Below are positions 36,820 through 49,545 of a stretch of DNA of 64,000 nt, in pieces. Made by a program: the position numbers and the translations under genes. Within the stretch, counting starts at the first letter, position 1. Each line of letters opens with the position of its first letter. The notes beneath the pieces were generated by a model. The model did not search any database and was not told the DNA's origin. It saw nothing but the letters and a program-made list of their open reading frames with translations. The stretch lies in assembly GCA_003993805.1 (NCBI GenBank), contig RSEF01000003.1, forward strand, positions 109,243,911-109,307,910. The letters are read 5' to 3'. The DNA is from Himantopus leucocephalus (taxonomy: Eukaryota; Chordata; Aves; Charadriiformes; Recurvirostridae).

Positions 36820-36919
36820 NNNNNNNNNNNNNNNNNNNNNNNNNNNNNNNNNNNNNNNNNNNNNNNNNNNNNNNNNNNNNNNNNNNNNNNNNNNNNNNNN
36901 NNNNNNNNNNNNNNNNNNN
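36820..36919. other. Assembly gap of exactly 100 N
   Basis: A run of exactly 100 N, the conventional placeholder for a gap of unknown size. The right flank is T-rich with GGTTT units (36920-36945) and the left flank ends in a short T-run, so a simple repeat probably broke the assembly. Frames spanning the gap are meaningless. Confidence 0.99.
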
Positions 36920-39900
36920 TTTTTTGGTTTGGTTTGTTTTTTTCCTTTTCATGATTTTTGCCAATCAGAAAATGCAACAGAAGATGAATAACAGTGCTTG
37001 GATTGTCACATTGCATGGTTGGAAGCATGGAAGCTGGAAGCAAATTTATAGTTTAAAAGAATAAAATTTACTAAACAAAGAAATGCTTGCAGAGTGACCT
37101 TTCCTCCTCTTGAAAACTTAGTGATTATGCAGCTGTTCTCTCCTGTCTTTTCCTAATGCATATTCATAGATTTTCACAAGGAAAAAACATGTTTGGGAAA
37201 CCATGATTATAAGTTAATTAAAAATAGTTTTCATTTTAGAAAATTAAATGTGTTGGCAGTGGCATACTCATTGCTAATGGGTGATTGTACTTTTTCAATA
37301 ATAATAAGAGATTCAATGAAACTCTAGAAGATGTTAGAATATGATTAACTAGATAATCTATGTATTTGAGTTTTTATTCCCAAATAAACCGGATCTCCCA
37401 TAGCCAGAAGTGTGAGTTTATATTTGATAATTATATGAGACTCTTGAGCTTTCTTACAGATTGTAATTCAATTCCATAAGAAAAGAACTTTAAAATGAGA
37501 GGAAAGAATGAGTGCCTCTAATTACAGGAAAGCATTGTGACCAGCTTGGTCAGGTTGTTCAGTCCCTCGTCTCAAACAGAGCTCGGGCAGATTATGCATC
37601 GTACTGTGCTGGAGCAGCAGCTAAGAGTACAGAACCCAGCAGTCCCAAATTATACCTTCCTCAAATACTCGTTTGGTTCTGTGGAAAAAATAATTTCTGA
37701 AAGTGTTTATCAAGATGTCAGCTGTGGTTTTCATTTACTAGAGGATATTACATGGTGAGGTACATCAGGGATGGCTGGAAGGTGTTTGGGACTTACTGGA
37801 CAGCCTACGGCAGAACAAGCAGCTGACCAAAACTGTATCTATATCACAGAGGCAGAAAACCAGTGTCTTGTTTTTCTGAATCTGATGACAGAACAGGTTA
37901 TGTGTGGATATGTTTGTCAAGGTCTTTATTCATGTATTCTTACTTACGTGTTTTACGTCCACAGTACTGAAAACAACATAGCTAACTTTGGGTGGTAGTG
38001 CTGAGATTCACAGTTCTATCATCTTCCACCTCTGTGTAGTGTCAGGTCCAAGGGCTGTAAAGTTAACATGATAAATACAGAAAAGTTGCTATGGCAGAAA
38101 ATTTGTCAGTCAAAACCACATGATTTTTGCCCATTGAAGGTGCTTCTTTTCATGTGTGAGTGTAATTGAGTTAAATATTAATGGGGACAAGAATCCAGGT
38201 GAAAGATTCAAGTTAAAAGCACACTTGGCTAAATTAAGAGAGCCAGAAGATGCCTTATGAATCTACCTAAGGTAGTTACTATGCTGAGAATCTTTAAGGG
38301 TCCTCTGGGTCCTAAGCAAAGCACCTTATGAATGCAAAGGCTAACATGGTCTAAAGGGAAAAAAAAATTAAAAAGGGGAAATAAACAGGGCCCTTAAGGA
38401 TTAAAACAAATAAAACAGTCTATTGTTTCACTTAAAAGCCATCTGAATTGGAGCTAGGGTAATAACTGAATTAATACACTTTAGTTTCTATGGGATTTAA
38501 ATTCAGATTATGCCAAATTAGGTCAATGTCGTACATGAGAAGATGGGGACTTCAAAGATAAGGCTGGGGCAATTGTTCTAAATACTATAAATTGCAAACC
38601 CGCCGTTTAGTCAAAATGGCTTATTTCTGGACATCTGCGTGTGCAATTAGGCCTGTGGCAATTCACTGAAAGGTTGAACTTTCCCATATTTATGCTAAGT
38701 TTACCAAAACATGTGGATAGGAGCTTGGCAAAGCTTCAAAGTAAGTTTAGAGCAAGCAGTGTGCTGCCCTTAATTAAAAACTGTGTGAGTCCTTGCAGCG
38801 TGTTCAGAGAAGATGCAGGCCCTTGAGCAAGAAAGTGCTGCAGCCTCTCACGGTGTTGGTAGAGGAAGGATGTCCAGAGCCTGGGGAAGGAGGATCTGCA
38901 TGCTGGAAGCACCCCAAGAAATGGTGGCCCACTTCCACCTGCAGTTACATCTGTGCAGAAGCACAGCACACTTGTCTATCAGCCATGTCACAAAGGCGTT
39001 GAGACATTTCTGGCTGGAGTTTCTAGCCCAATGGGTTGTGGCATTTGGTACTTTCCGATGACCGAATTTCCCAACTTTCTACCAGCTGAATGCTTTGATG
39101 AAAGACACCTTCCTTCTCCGTGTCAGGGATGTTTGCGTCGCCAAGTTGTATGCTGTCTTGGCAAAGAGGTTTTCTGCCAGCTCTGGTTGTCCTGGTGGGC
39201 TGGGGGCTGTGAGAGGGGGTGAGGACAGACTGGAGACGACCATGGCCAAAGGGGAGAGGGGCCATGAGGTGTTTCAGGAAGGGACCTGGTGCTGCCTGTA
39301 GTATGGCACTGGGGGATGTGTTGCCCACACACAGACCAGGAGGAATGGTTAGCTTTGGGCCTGCTCAAGGAAGGTTCCCATAAAGGAAGTTATATAAATC
39401 TATTGATACGTCGGAACAAAGTATGTCCTTCTGAGAAGAAAGGAACTTCCTCCTAGAAATACGGGAAGATGCCAAAAGTAATAGATTAATATCAGGAATG
39501 GGTGGTGATATGAACTAGAAATCAATGCGTTCAGTGTGGTGCTGTCATTAGAGACATGCTATACTGGGAGATAAAAATGGAAATGCTAAGCTGAGCTCAG
39601 GAAAGAAATTATTCATTGTTTTGCAGTTCTGTACAGGACAAGTTAAGTACTGTCTGTCATCTGATAAAATAATAACTGAAAGACATCTCCTGTCATGAAA
39701 CAAAGTGTAGTAGAATTGGAAAAAGTTAAAGAAAAGGATTTCTCAAAAATTCTCTCAAAGGACATCTTTGGTCAAACATCAGTGGACGTGGAAATATCTC
39801 AAAGGGCCAACATAAGGAGTACTGAAGTTACTGTATTTATCTATACACACATGCATATTTTGTATTTCTGTATATTTTATGTTTAGTATTTATAAGTGTG

Positions 39901-40579
39901 TATACAAAATGTAGTGGATATCTCCAGTTAACAGTGGTGAAATATAAACCATCTATTGTGTATCAACTATGCAGTAAATATATACATATACATATACTTA
40001 GATATATACATATGTGTATGTATACACGTATATGTGCATATATATAAGAATTACCTTTATTTTTCCAGTTTGGTTTCATCATTTTTTGAGACCAAGTGGG
40101 TGGACTCCTGCGTTGCTTCCTCCCAATGGAACTTCTAGTGCTGTATGTTACAAGTCTGTCTGTCCACAGTCTTGTACCTGTGAGGAGTAGCTACTAACAT
40201 GGGTGTTGTATCAAAAGAGATTTTCAGGACAAAGATAAAGAGCAATTCTGTGGACATCTCTGAATCTGTGAAAAAAATTTTGTTAAATTCAAACAAAAAG
40301 TGAAGTCATCTTTTTCAGCCTTAGTGTAAAGAAAAGATAGAAATTACCTAATTTGAAGGCACATGAGCAGTCTGTCTCCAGGCCTTAAGACTCCTGAATG
40401 AAAGAAGAATGTTGTCTTTTTCACCGTTTTCAGCCTCTAATATTCAACCATATCTTAGGTTCCTGTTCACTAGTCAATCTGTGAAGTTGCGTTTGACTAA
40501 AAGCAGCAGTGAGTACGAAACAAGTGATGCGTTTGAGCTTTGTTGCTAATTCCAGTTTAAAATGTTCACAGCAACTTGG
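36920..40579 (+). other. VSNL1: Intron 1 of VSNL1, 3' part; no gene recognised
   Basis: Mostly AT-rich. A GC-richer patch at about 38780-39330 is open in several frames on both strands without any recognisable domain. A TA/CA/TG simple repeat lies at 39977-40047, about 600 bp before the exon. Confidence 0.5.
39977..40047. repeat. TA/TG/CA-rich simple repeat
   Basis: Imperfect ATAC/TATG/ATAT units over about 70 bp. A likely length-variable microsatellite in intron 1. Confidence 0.8.
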
Positions 40580-40613
40580 CTAATTGTTTTAATTTTTTTC
40601 TTCTTAAGGCAGA
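40580..40613 (+). other. VSNL1: Splice acceptor of VSNL1 exon 2
   Basis: A T-rich pyrimidine tract (about 40586-40605) leads to two possible AGs: one ending at 40608 (TTAAG) and one ending at 40612 (GGCAG). The CAG at 40610-40612 fits the usual YAG preference and would leave one untranslated base before the ATG. The upstream AAG would leave five. Either way the coding start is unaffected. The exon begins almost exactly at the start codon, so the 5' UTR must come from a separate upstream exon. Confidence 0.8.
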
Positions 40614-40775
40614 ATGGGGAAACAGAATAGCAAGCTGGCCCCTGAGGTGATGGAGGATCTGGTGAAGAGCACGGAGTTCAATGAACACGAGCTAAAACAG
40701 TGGTACAAAGGATTTCTAAAGGACTGTCCAAGTGGTAGACTGAACCTTGAGGAGTTTCAGCAGCTCTACGTAAAA
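40614..40775 (+). CDS. VSNL1: VSNL1 first coding exon (VILIP-1 residues 1-54, partial CDS)
   Basis: This exon encodes the N-terminus of visinin-like protein 1, a neuronal calcium sensor that moves to membranes when Ca2+ rises. The 54 residues begin MGKQNSKL, with Gly2 and Ser6 fitting an N-myristoylation signal. They continue through the degenerate first EF-hand, which carries the Cys38-Pro39-Ser-Gly insert that stops this loop binding Ca2+ in the family, and end [10 protein letters not shown]. From memory this equals mammalian VILIP-1; paralogues HPCA and NCALD differ at many of these positions (they have KLRPE where this has KLAPE). The full protein is about 191 residues, so EF-hands 2-4 must be on later exons. 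The next family residues (FFPYGDASK) are absent because a donor follows directly. The start is the only in-frame ATG fitting the myristoyl N-terminus. The frame runs on 17 codons into the intron to a stop at 40827-40829; I treat that as read-through. Confidence 0.97.
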
Positions 40776-40781
40776 GTAAGT
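40776..40781 (+). other. VSNL1: Splice donor after VSNL1 exon 2
   Basis: The sequence reads GTAAAA then GTAAGT. GTAAGT is the consensus U1-binding donor, and it falls exactly after the codon for Lys54 in phase 0, where the known protein continues with Phe-Phe-Pro-Tyr. The intron starting here has not ended by position 64000 as far as I can see. Confidence 0.93.
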
Positions 40782-43700
40782 TATATGTTAAGTTCCTATT
40801 ATTTGGATGTAGAAAGGGTTGGGAAGTAACGTAAAACAAACATATGGTCAAGAGCTGCCAGTCATTTGAACTGAGGAATACTGTTGGTAGGAGGAGCAAC
40901 GGTGAAGAGGAGGAGGTAAATGGGAAGTGCTACCCTTGTCACACCAGCAGTTCGTATAGATACAGCGACCAGAACCACAAGTTTAGAAAAAAAGCTGTGA
41001 TTTACTCACAATAAATATATTCGCTGCGCTCAGTGATTTATGGGCCTCTTTCACCTTCAAAGAGTGGTTTGTGGTCCTGTTCCATAAACAGCGCTGTACC
41101 TGAGTAATACCACTGGCATATAAACTGTGTGATTGCTGGACCTACTCATATAAAGGACTCTCCTTTTGGTTTCAGCAAAAGTGGCGAAGTTGTGTGGTGG
41201 TATGTCCTGCAGATAAATTTCGGACTGTGCACAAAGGATTTCTTTCTTTACATTTTAAGTGTTGCCTTTACTTTTTCCCTCCCGTTTCTTTGCCCTCATT
41301 ATATAGGAAAGGAAAACCAGGCTGCTCAGTGTATTTTCTTCTTATTTTTCATTATTTTATCAAGTTCAGTGTAGTCTTTTCCTTACATTTATTATGTATT
41401 TATTCTGTAACGAGAAACCATGGGGGCAGCATAAGAAGTGTATTCGTGTTACAAAGATAATTATATTTTAATTCAGAATCGAGTGTCTGCCTAAAGGTCA
41501 GAGACTTCAAAGTAATTTTAATTAGGAAAAATATTGGATGGCGATGCTGAACAGTAGGATCAGAACGGTTCATAAATACAATGTTGAGGCTGAATAAAAA
41601 TAAAAAAGCCTTTCAAACGTAAGTAGTTAATATTGAGCACATTGACAATTTCTGCAGACAAGTGGGACTGTCTTTCTTTTCCCTTAAATGCATGCTACAG
41701 TCCTTCCCTACGTTTCTTCAGCCTTGAACCAGCTCACTGCAAATTATTACCTAGCCCCTTTTTCCTTCTAATGAATGGTCTAACAAAACCCACTAACTCC
41801 AGCTTACATAAATAAGCTTCTGTCTTCATATTTTAATATTTATGGCTCAAGATGTTGCCTCACAATCCTTTTCTTAACAAATGGCTGACTTTGTAATAAC
41901 TATTATTTTCAAATGAAAGAATTTTTACTGCCTCGGGTATTGTGCTTGTTATTGGCTGATAATTCATAGCTTCCATTTTAAATAGTACTCGGTGCACATC
42001 CACCAAGATCAGACATCTAATAATTTCTCTTACATGTTTCTGAGGAAAGTAAATGGTCTTCACAAAATATGAGTTCCAAATGAAGTACGTCAAACGTTTA
42101 ACTCTTTAGAAATCATTATTTTCTTTTTGTCAAATTACAGTAAAAGGTTTAATTTTTTTTTAATGTTTTTGTGTGTTTTGGGGGACGATACCTTCTGAAA
42201 ATTGCTCGAAGCTGTTAGGACTTCCTCCCTTCAAAGGGATGTTTGAAGTGTTCACAGATATTTCACAAGATACTTTACTCATGAAGAAATCTCAGAGAGT
42301 GAATTCAGTATCACGTTTACAAAAATGGCAGTGCAAAAAATAACATGAAGAGCACAGCAGTATTTTGCTCTCAAAATTGGGAGACAGCTCCGTAGTCTTA
42401 CAAGGCTGCAATATCTGGCTTTCGGTTTTATGGCCTCATATATTTTTAGATATGCACATCAAATAAGATTGTCTCCCTTGCTTTGGTAGTTACGGGTTTT
42501 GAGATCTGCTCTATAACGGTACTGTCATATATTTAGTCCAGTTTATCGTCGTTCTATATATAATGTCTATATACAGGGCTATATACAGGGCGAAATACTA
42601 ATTTTGCAGAGGAGAAATATGATTAGCTGTAGGAAATCCAGAGCTTTACTTCTCCTTCTGTCACAGAAATGCTTGTAAAATAATGGCCCTGGGCTCTCCG
42701 AGGAGCTGATAGTCTGAGTGCTGTCAGTGGTGGTGACTTCTCCTCCGTAGGACGTTCTGGCTGCCCTGGCTGCTGGCTGCAGACAAAACCCCAGATGCGA
42801 AATCTGATCTTTCCAGGAGGAGCCACCAGCAGGAGACCCAAATCATTATGATTGCATTAATGGCATTTTGGTTCCTTTAATGCATATTCAGGGTGAAAAT
42901 GCATGAAGCGTGTATTGATTAATAATTCCTCTGCATGAACTTATAGTTGAGAGGGATGACGTTTTATCTCTTGGCCTGAACTGGATTTTTTGGAAGATTT
43001 CCATCAATAAATATATATGGAAAAGAAACACGAGACTTATCTTCAGTTCAGATTTACATTTTCTTAAGATGACACTGTTTCTTTGTTCATGAGAGTTGTG
43101 TGGTGCACTTCCCTGTGGATTGATAAAAGGGTGTTGGTCATCAGACCAAGGTGCAAAGAAAGCTCTTTCCTTTTACTCACACACAATAGAAATTATCCTT
43201 AGCTTAAAGAGCAAAAAACATTTTAGGCTCTCTCAGGAGAATTATTTTGAGGTGAATTGCCTCGTTATCTCTACTTACTGCTCTTCTATTGTAATTGCAG
43301 AGGGGGGTGCACAACCTTTGGGCACAGAAACTGCATTTTTTTTGATGAAATGTAACCAGAAGATGCATCCTGGGATCACACCTAGTCTATTACTATATCT
43401 AACGCCTGCTAATGAGCTAGAGTTGGTCTGAAGTAAAGCATCCAGAACACGTGTGATGTGGATGTCAGGTCCTCAGCATTAATTCTTCCACTCCACGTAT
43501 TTGCATCAATTGTACTGTGCTGTTTACTGATGTAGATGAAGACTGTATTGACTACAGAGGGAATTACTCTAGCTTGGCTTGGAAGCCTTTGCTATTGAAG
43601 TTTCCATTATGAATACAAATCACACAGAGCTTAAAATAAACAGCAGTTATACAAACGGACTCTACAGAAAAATTATTTGCAGCGCTTTTAGTGGAAGTGT

Positions 43701-45151
43701 CTATAAAAATATTTAGTCAAGAACACCTCTTTTAAATAAGCAGCTAATAGGCAGAAATATATACTGTTGCATATTTAATGTTGTCAGCAATCTAACAGGT
43801 TCGGTAAAAAATAGTGGTACATTTTTGGGTGGATAGATTCTTCTTGGGATCCAGCATCTGTGGCAAGCTGTTAGGGCTCATGTTTCCTTCCATGTTACTG
43901 AATAAGGTGAATGCTTCAGCAGTTTTTGAAATAGTTTATTGAAGAATTGTTTATATACTGTAAGCCCAAAGCCACAAAGAGACCTAAATACTGAAACATG
44001 GAGTTGGCTGCCCCGACAGTCTGCACAGCGCTTGGGAGGGGGAGAAATTTGTGGATAACCTTCTGAGAAAGCTGAAAATCCAGCCAGCACGTTGCAAACA
44101 AACACGCCAATGCAAGACCTGAGGTAATGCATGTCCTGAGGTAATGCTCAGGACAGGAATTTGTATTAAATGCTACATTTCTCCGGGGTATACGCATCTG
44201 TTTTCCTGTGTGAGTTGCATCTTGCAAACCTCTCCAGCAGAGAACTATCTAGGACATTAGAAGTCAAAGCAAAATCAAGTGACTGAAGTCCTCTTCCTTT
44301 CTTAAGTAACAAAGATAACGTGAATGCCTTATCTTTACCACAGTAGTTTAAGTACTCATCAAGCTGTAGGAAGCTCTAAATCAATTATCACGTCCCCATA
44401 AAGAGTTTGAATCTGCACTTCTTGCCCTCTGATTGCTCTACCTGTGATGAGATAGGCCCTTCTGGGCTGCTGGCAATATCCCAATTAACCTCTTTTTCTG
44501 CAGGAAAGTGTGATAAGTGGCATCGGACAGTCTGGAACGACAGTTTCCATCTTCAAAGCTAATATCCTAACTGTTAAGCTTAATCCTTGCTTGCTTTCTT
44601 CATTTTCCTTTTTTCTATCCTATAAAGTCCTTAATTCTTTTATCGTATATAAAACATCATTAGCAATATGGGCAGAGAGCTGAAAGAATTAATATGCAAA
44701 AGTGTCATTAAAATAAAATATACCAATAAAACATTCTGGACTGTTCCTATCATTCTTTAGGCTTTCTTGCAGTCTAGAGGGCCAAATACATTTTCCTTCA
44801 GATCTTTTGAATTCACTGGGTTTAGATGAATATGCCCTAGAGTGTGTAAGTGTGCATAATCAGTGCTAACGTTCACAGGAATTATGCATGTTTATGAAGT
44901 GGAAAATAGGCTTCTATATTGTGATACTTCTTGGAACTGGGTCACTGAACACGAGAAGCATATCCTCTGGATTAATAACAGAAACAAGCACCAATGGTCC
45001 TTTAACTGGAAGGGTAAGGTTGGGAGTGATCATGATATAATGCTCACGTTAAATAGAGTCATTCGCTTTGTGAATTTATTGCACATCTATTATTTAGCTA
45101 TGTTTCGGGGTTTTATAGATAACATTTAAATTTAAAAAAAAAATAGTAACG

Positions 45152-45177
45152 CCATTTGATTAATTACAATCAAATGG
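45152..45177. repeat. 10-bp-arm inverted repeat with homeodomain-like core
   Basis: CCATTTGATT and AATCAAATGG are exact reverse complements separated by six bases (AATTAC). The TAATTA core and the flanking arms could bind homeodomain proteins, or it may be a chance AT-rich palindrome. Confidence 0.6.
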
Positions 45178-48100
45178 TTTGTCATATTTTTGGCTTCTCT
45201 CTCACATTTCCTGCCTTGAAGGGAATTGATTTCTAGTCCCTCATTTTAATATGTGTAGAACAAAAGAATCTCAAAAATCTATTGAAATTTAAGTGGGTAT
45301 ATTTGCAGCCTCTTTTTCTCTATCCAGATTTTCAAGACAGACTAGCATCTTTCTAAAGATGGCACAGAGCTCCTCAAAATGTTAGGTTAGAGCTACATTT
45401 CAGGCTTTCAGTGGCTGTGAAGAAGTGGGATTCCAGAACAGCACAGCTGTGTTTACAGATACCCCTAACATAGATGCAGTTGCAGTGGCAGAAACTGATT
45501 TTCCCGGGACCATCTCTTTTAACTGGAAGGGCTGTGCTGGTTTTATGAGTGTGGTTTGGCCACTTACGTTCTCCCTATAATAGGAGTACTTTTTAGTTAT
45601 ATTATACGAAGGTTAGGTACATGATACCTAATATAATTAATATATTTAGGTATATAGTACCAATACTGCATTGCTAAACAACAACAGCATGTTTTGAAAT
45701 CAGGCAGATTATCAAAAATACTGCTGTATGTACTGATACAATGATTTTAGCCCATGCTGTTGCTCCCTTCCAGAAGATCACATCTGGGGCGCTCACAGTC
45801 TTCCTCGACAATATGACAGTACGTTTGTTGGATGCACCACCTAAAACTAACTGCAACAAAGAAAACACAATATGTACTTATTTATAAACATGACGCTAAA
45901 AAATCCTTAAACAGGTTAATAGTAGTGCTGTGTTCCTGAATTTTTAAAACCAATATGGAATAATAAAACTATTATTGTTACATTAGAAACAATTAGAAAT
46001 AGCATCGGATGCGAACAAGTAAAGCAACAAATAGCTCTGATCCAGGGACGTTACAAGGTGGCTCTGTAAGAAGCAGCACATATGTAGATAGACAAATAGA
46101 GGCGAGAAAGAAATAATAGTAACATTATTGGCATCAGTGGAAGTTTTGCTCTGGGGGGATTTGTAGAACAATCTGCGAGGTAAAGATTCTTAAGCACTTA
46201 ATACAGATCTGCACATTTAAGACAATTACAGTAAAATCATTAGAAACAAATGCTCCTAAAGAGTAAAAAACCTTTCACCAGAAGTGCGGTGAAAGTTCCT
46301 GTGAGAGGAAAATTAATACAGCAGAATCCGGAAGGCAGTATGCTGGAAAGCAAATGTGTTTGCGGTCCAGCATTATCGCAGGGGAGTGCTTTTCATGATG
46401 AAATATATGTTTAGTGATCCAAAGCGGTATTGAAATTGGGTTCTGATAACTTTAAAAACAAAAGAGATCGCAGTTGGTTTTCATAGAGGACTTGGTTAAA
46501 AAAAAGGGCATGGTCTTGTTGCCTGGATGTTTTCCATGCAACACTGCTTTTGCCATTATTCCTCCTCCTCCTTTTACTTATAAACATGAATAGGCAGGTG
46601 CTGTGCCAAAATGCAGGTCTACTAGAAAACCACATAAGAGGCTTATTATATGTTTCAAACAGAAGCTGAGATTGTGCTGCATGGATTTTAAAACAAAGGG
46701 CCAGAATGCTTCTTACATATAAAACCCAAATGAAACAAACCCCAAAGGCAGTGTTAACTTTGAAGCTGACTGCGAATGATTTGGGGAAGGGGAGGATCCT
46801 GGTAACATGCCCTTCTGCTGCATTTCTGTCTTTGTGCTGATCCCAGGAAAAATAATGGCCGGACTTAATATTTTATGGAACATCTTTTAAAATCAGAGCT
46901 TTAAAGATCAGCAACCGTATTGAAAAATAAAATGCAGTAAATAAACGCGGATTCTCATTTAAGCTGCAAAGTAAAATGAAACCAGCAGTTTTCACAAGAG
47001 GACCAGCACACTGGGCAGTGAGCTGTTCTGAAAATACGGCCGTGAATCACAGCACTGGATACTAAGAGCCTTTAACAACGCAGAATGGAGTCAGTTTAGA
47101 TTGAAATCCTAATCTCACTGAAGCTAATGGGAGTTTTCATTCCTGATCCTTATTTAAGCACTTAGGACTGCTCTTGACATTGTTTATCGCTGCGAGACTC
47201 AAGTCCTGGGAAGTGCAAGCTCTGTTAACATCCAGTCCTGCAAGCTGGATCTCGAATCTGGAGAGCTCCTCTCGTCACGTGTGAAGAGCGGACACATTGC
47301 TAGCTGTCATTTAGAGGCAGCAGTTATTCAAAAACTGAGTCGGTATGGACGAGTGGTGAGGGTAAGGGTCCTGAAGTTAGTAGAAAAAATGTTTCAGAGG
47401 GTCCTTTTTGCAGCATTATGGCTAGCAGCTAATTTTAAAGGCTAAAATATTTATTTCTTTGCTTCTGTTGCAGAGCACGTAATGGCCCATATCCTCCAGA
47501 CAATCTCTGGAGACTCTAAATCTAGAAAATGAGGAAGTCGGACAATTCTAAGAGATGAAATCTAAATAGCTAAATCTTAATTGCTCCAAATAGCAGCTTG
47601 TGGAGCATCCAGGCTTGTGGGATGAATCTTCCTGATGCTTGAACAATTCAGTAACGTATGCTGACACCCTCTCCATGAGAGGCAGGAATGAGGGTCACAT
47701 GGATCCATAAAGCAGTCTAGAGGCATCTCCAGGGCTTACAGAGTCAGCAGATGTGTGGGGATGTGAAGGTTTAGTCAAAACCTCTGATTATTACTAAGTA
47801 CTGAATAGTTCTGTAAGTCTGTAGTTATATGTGGTTCCTGGAGGCACTCTAAGCTAACATCAAGTCCAAAGCACTGAGGAGAGTATGTCTGGCCAGGGCA
47901 AGACGATCCAGCCTGGAATGCTTAAAAATCTCACCATGTGCATGCATGCCCTAGTTTCCAACATAGCTCAATAAAAGAGTCCAGGCTGGGTAAATTTTCC
48001 AACAATAACATGCAAATTACTTTCACTGCATCTTTTATTTTGAAGGAAGCTCACCAATTCCAAAAACTGCCATACATTTTTATAAAAGACCTTTTCTTTA

Positions 48101-49419
48101 CAGCTCACCTTTGCTCCCTGTTGGATTCCTCAGAGAAATCAAAAGGATGAACTTGGGACACTGTGATTATTTCTGCAGCAAAATACTGAATTCATTAATA
48201 TGGTTATGATGTCCCTGAAGGGTAATACAGAAGGAGTGGTGCAGCTTGGATGGAGACAGCTGTTCTTAACACAAAGTATCAGAGACCTCAAAAAAAAACC
48301 CAACAAAAAATTGTCAGAGCCAAGTCCCATAGCTGTTATGGTGTTCAGGTATACTCTTTTTTGTGACAGTACTTATTTTTCCATTGTTGAGCAGTCCTCA
48401 GAGCAGTCATCAAGACTGATCAGTGGTTCACAAGCTTTACCCAACCTCTTGCAAAAGTCAAGTAAGTGTTCAGAACTTCTTCCCTCCTGAAACTTCATAC
48501 CTCCTAGCTCCCTTCATACCACCCGAGTGCTTTCCTTCTCATCACAAGGAACGGTTCATGAAACCAGTGAAAAGCTTTGAGGATGTACAGTGGAGCGGGC
48601 GGGTGGTGATACTGACTGTACTTTTTTCAGAGGTGTTCCCTTCTCTTGCAATCTAAATAAAACAACCATGAATGGAGCATATAAAGTCTCTATATTATGT
48701 ATTGATAGGTGAGATACAAAAAGGTTAAACCACTTGCTGGACGTCTTTGGCAAGGTCAGGGTTGAAATTATTTCACGGGTCAAAATATAAATGTCCCTTA
48801 TTTTATTTCTTTGGAGTGAGATTTTTTTCCCTACTGAATGGCATGGGATGGGGTTTCTTTGACTTGCTGGGTTCATACATGCACATTAGTGTGTCACTTC
48901 TGGCCGGACTTTAATCAAATGTCTACTCTAGATCTACACTGTGATCTGCAGTCTATAGTTAAACTGTGACCACGTCTTAGTGGAAACCTGTATTTTAGGT
49001 CCTCAGTAACTTTGATTTGGAAAACTGGATCATCCTAAAACTTGTTCTGAAGGTTAGTAAGCATGTGTTTTTGTTACTTGCGACAGAGTGAACCGAGGTC
49101 TTTCAGGAACTTTAGCTTGTCGCATTTCTTGAACTGTAAATGTTTCTGTTTGTTTAAAATATATAAAAAAAAAGCTGTTTGGTATTGCAGAGTTCCTGAA
49201 GGAGCCTTTGAAACCAGAGCACTTCATTTCAGCACTGGAGTAAATAATATGATGTAAAGTATTTTGTTTTAAAACATACAAGTGTTTTCCTCTAGAATCA
49301 AAGTCTGCTTCTAATATCTCACTTGTACACAAGGCCTGGGGCTGAAAAGAGCGTTCTTGTTTTGTAAGTTATAAACAGGAACTTGGTGCTCTGAAGCGAG
49401 TCCCTTCCCCCCGATGCGA

Positions 49420-49545
49420 TGTCTCTGACTCTGTGCCTCAGCTTTACCTCCCCCTCTCCTCCCAGGGACTCATCAGTCCTTCAGAAAATTAAATTACCTC
49501 AGTGATACGTACTTGCAGTGCTTCCCAGATGGACAGTTGTTAGTC
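49420..49545 (+). mobile_element. Possible MIR-like SINE remnant
   Basis: CTCTGTGCCTCAGCTTTACCTC (with the usual TTTCC altered) is followed by ATTAAATTACCTCAGTGATACGTACTTGCAGTGCTT. The order resembles the core-to-tail part of the old MIR SINE. The match is weak and could be chance. Confidence 0.25.

Noticed and set aside
36552..37064. 170-codon frame
   Set aside because: It spans the 100-N gap and has no biological meaning.
40776..40829. Extension of the VSNL1 frame by 17 codons past exon 2, giving a 72-residue product
   Set aside because: A perfect GTAAGT donor lies exactly where the known protein continues with other residues. The extension is intron sequence.
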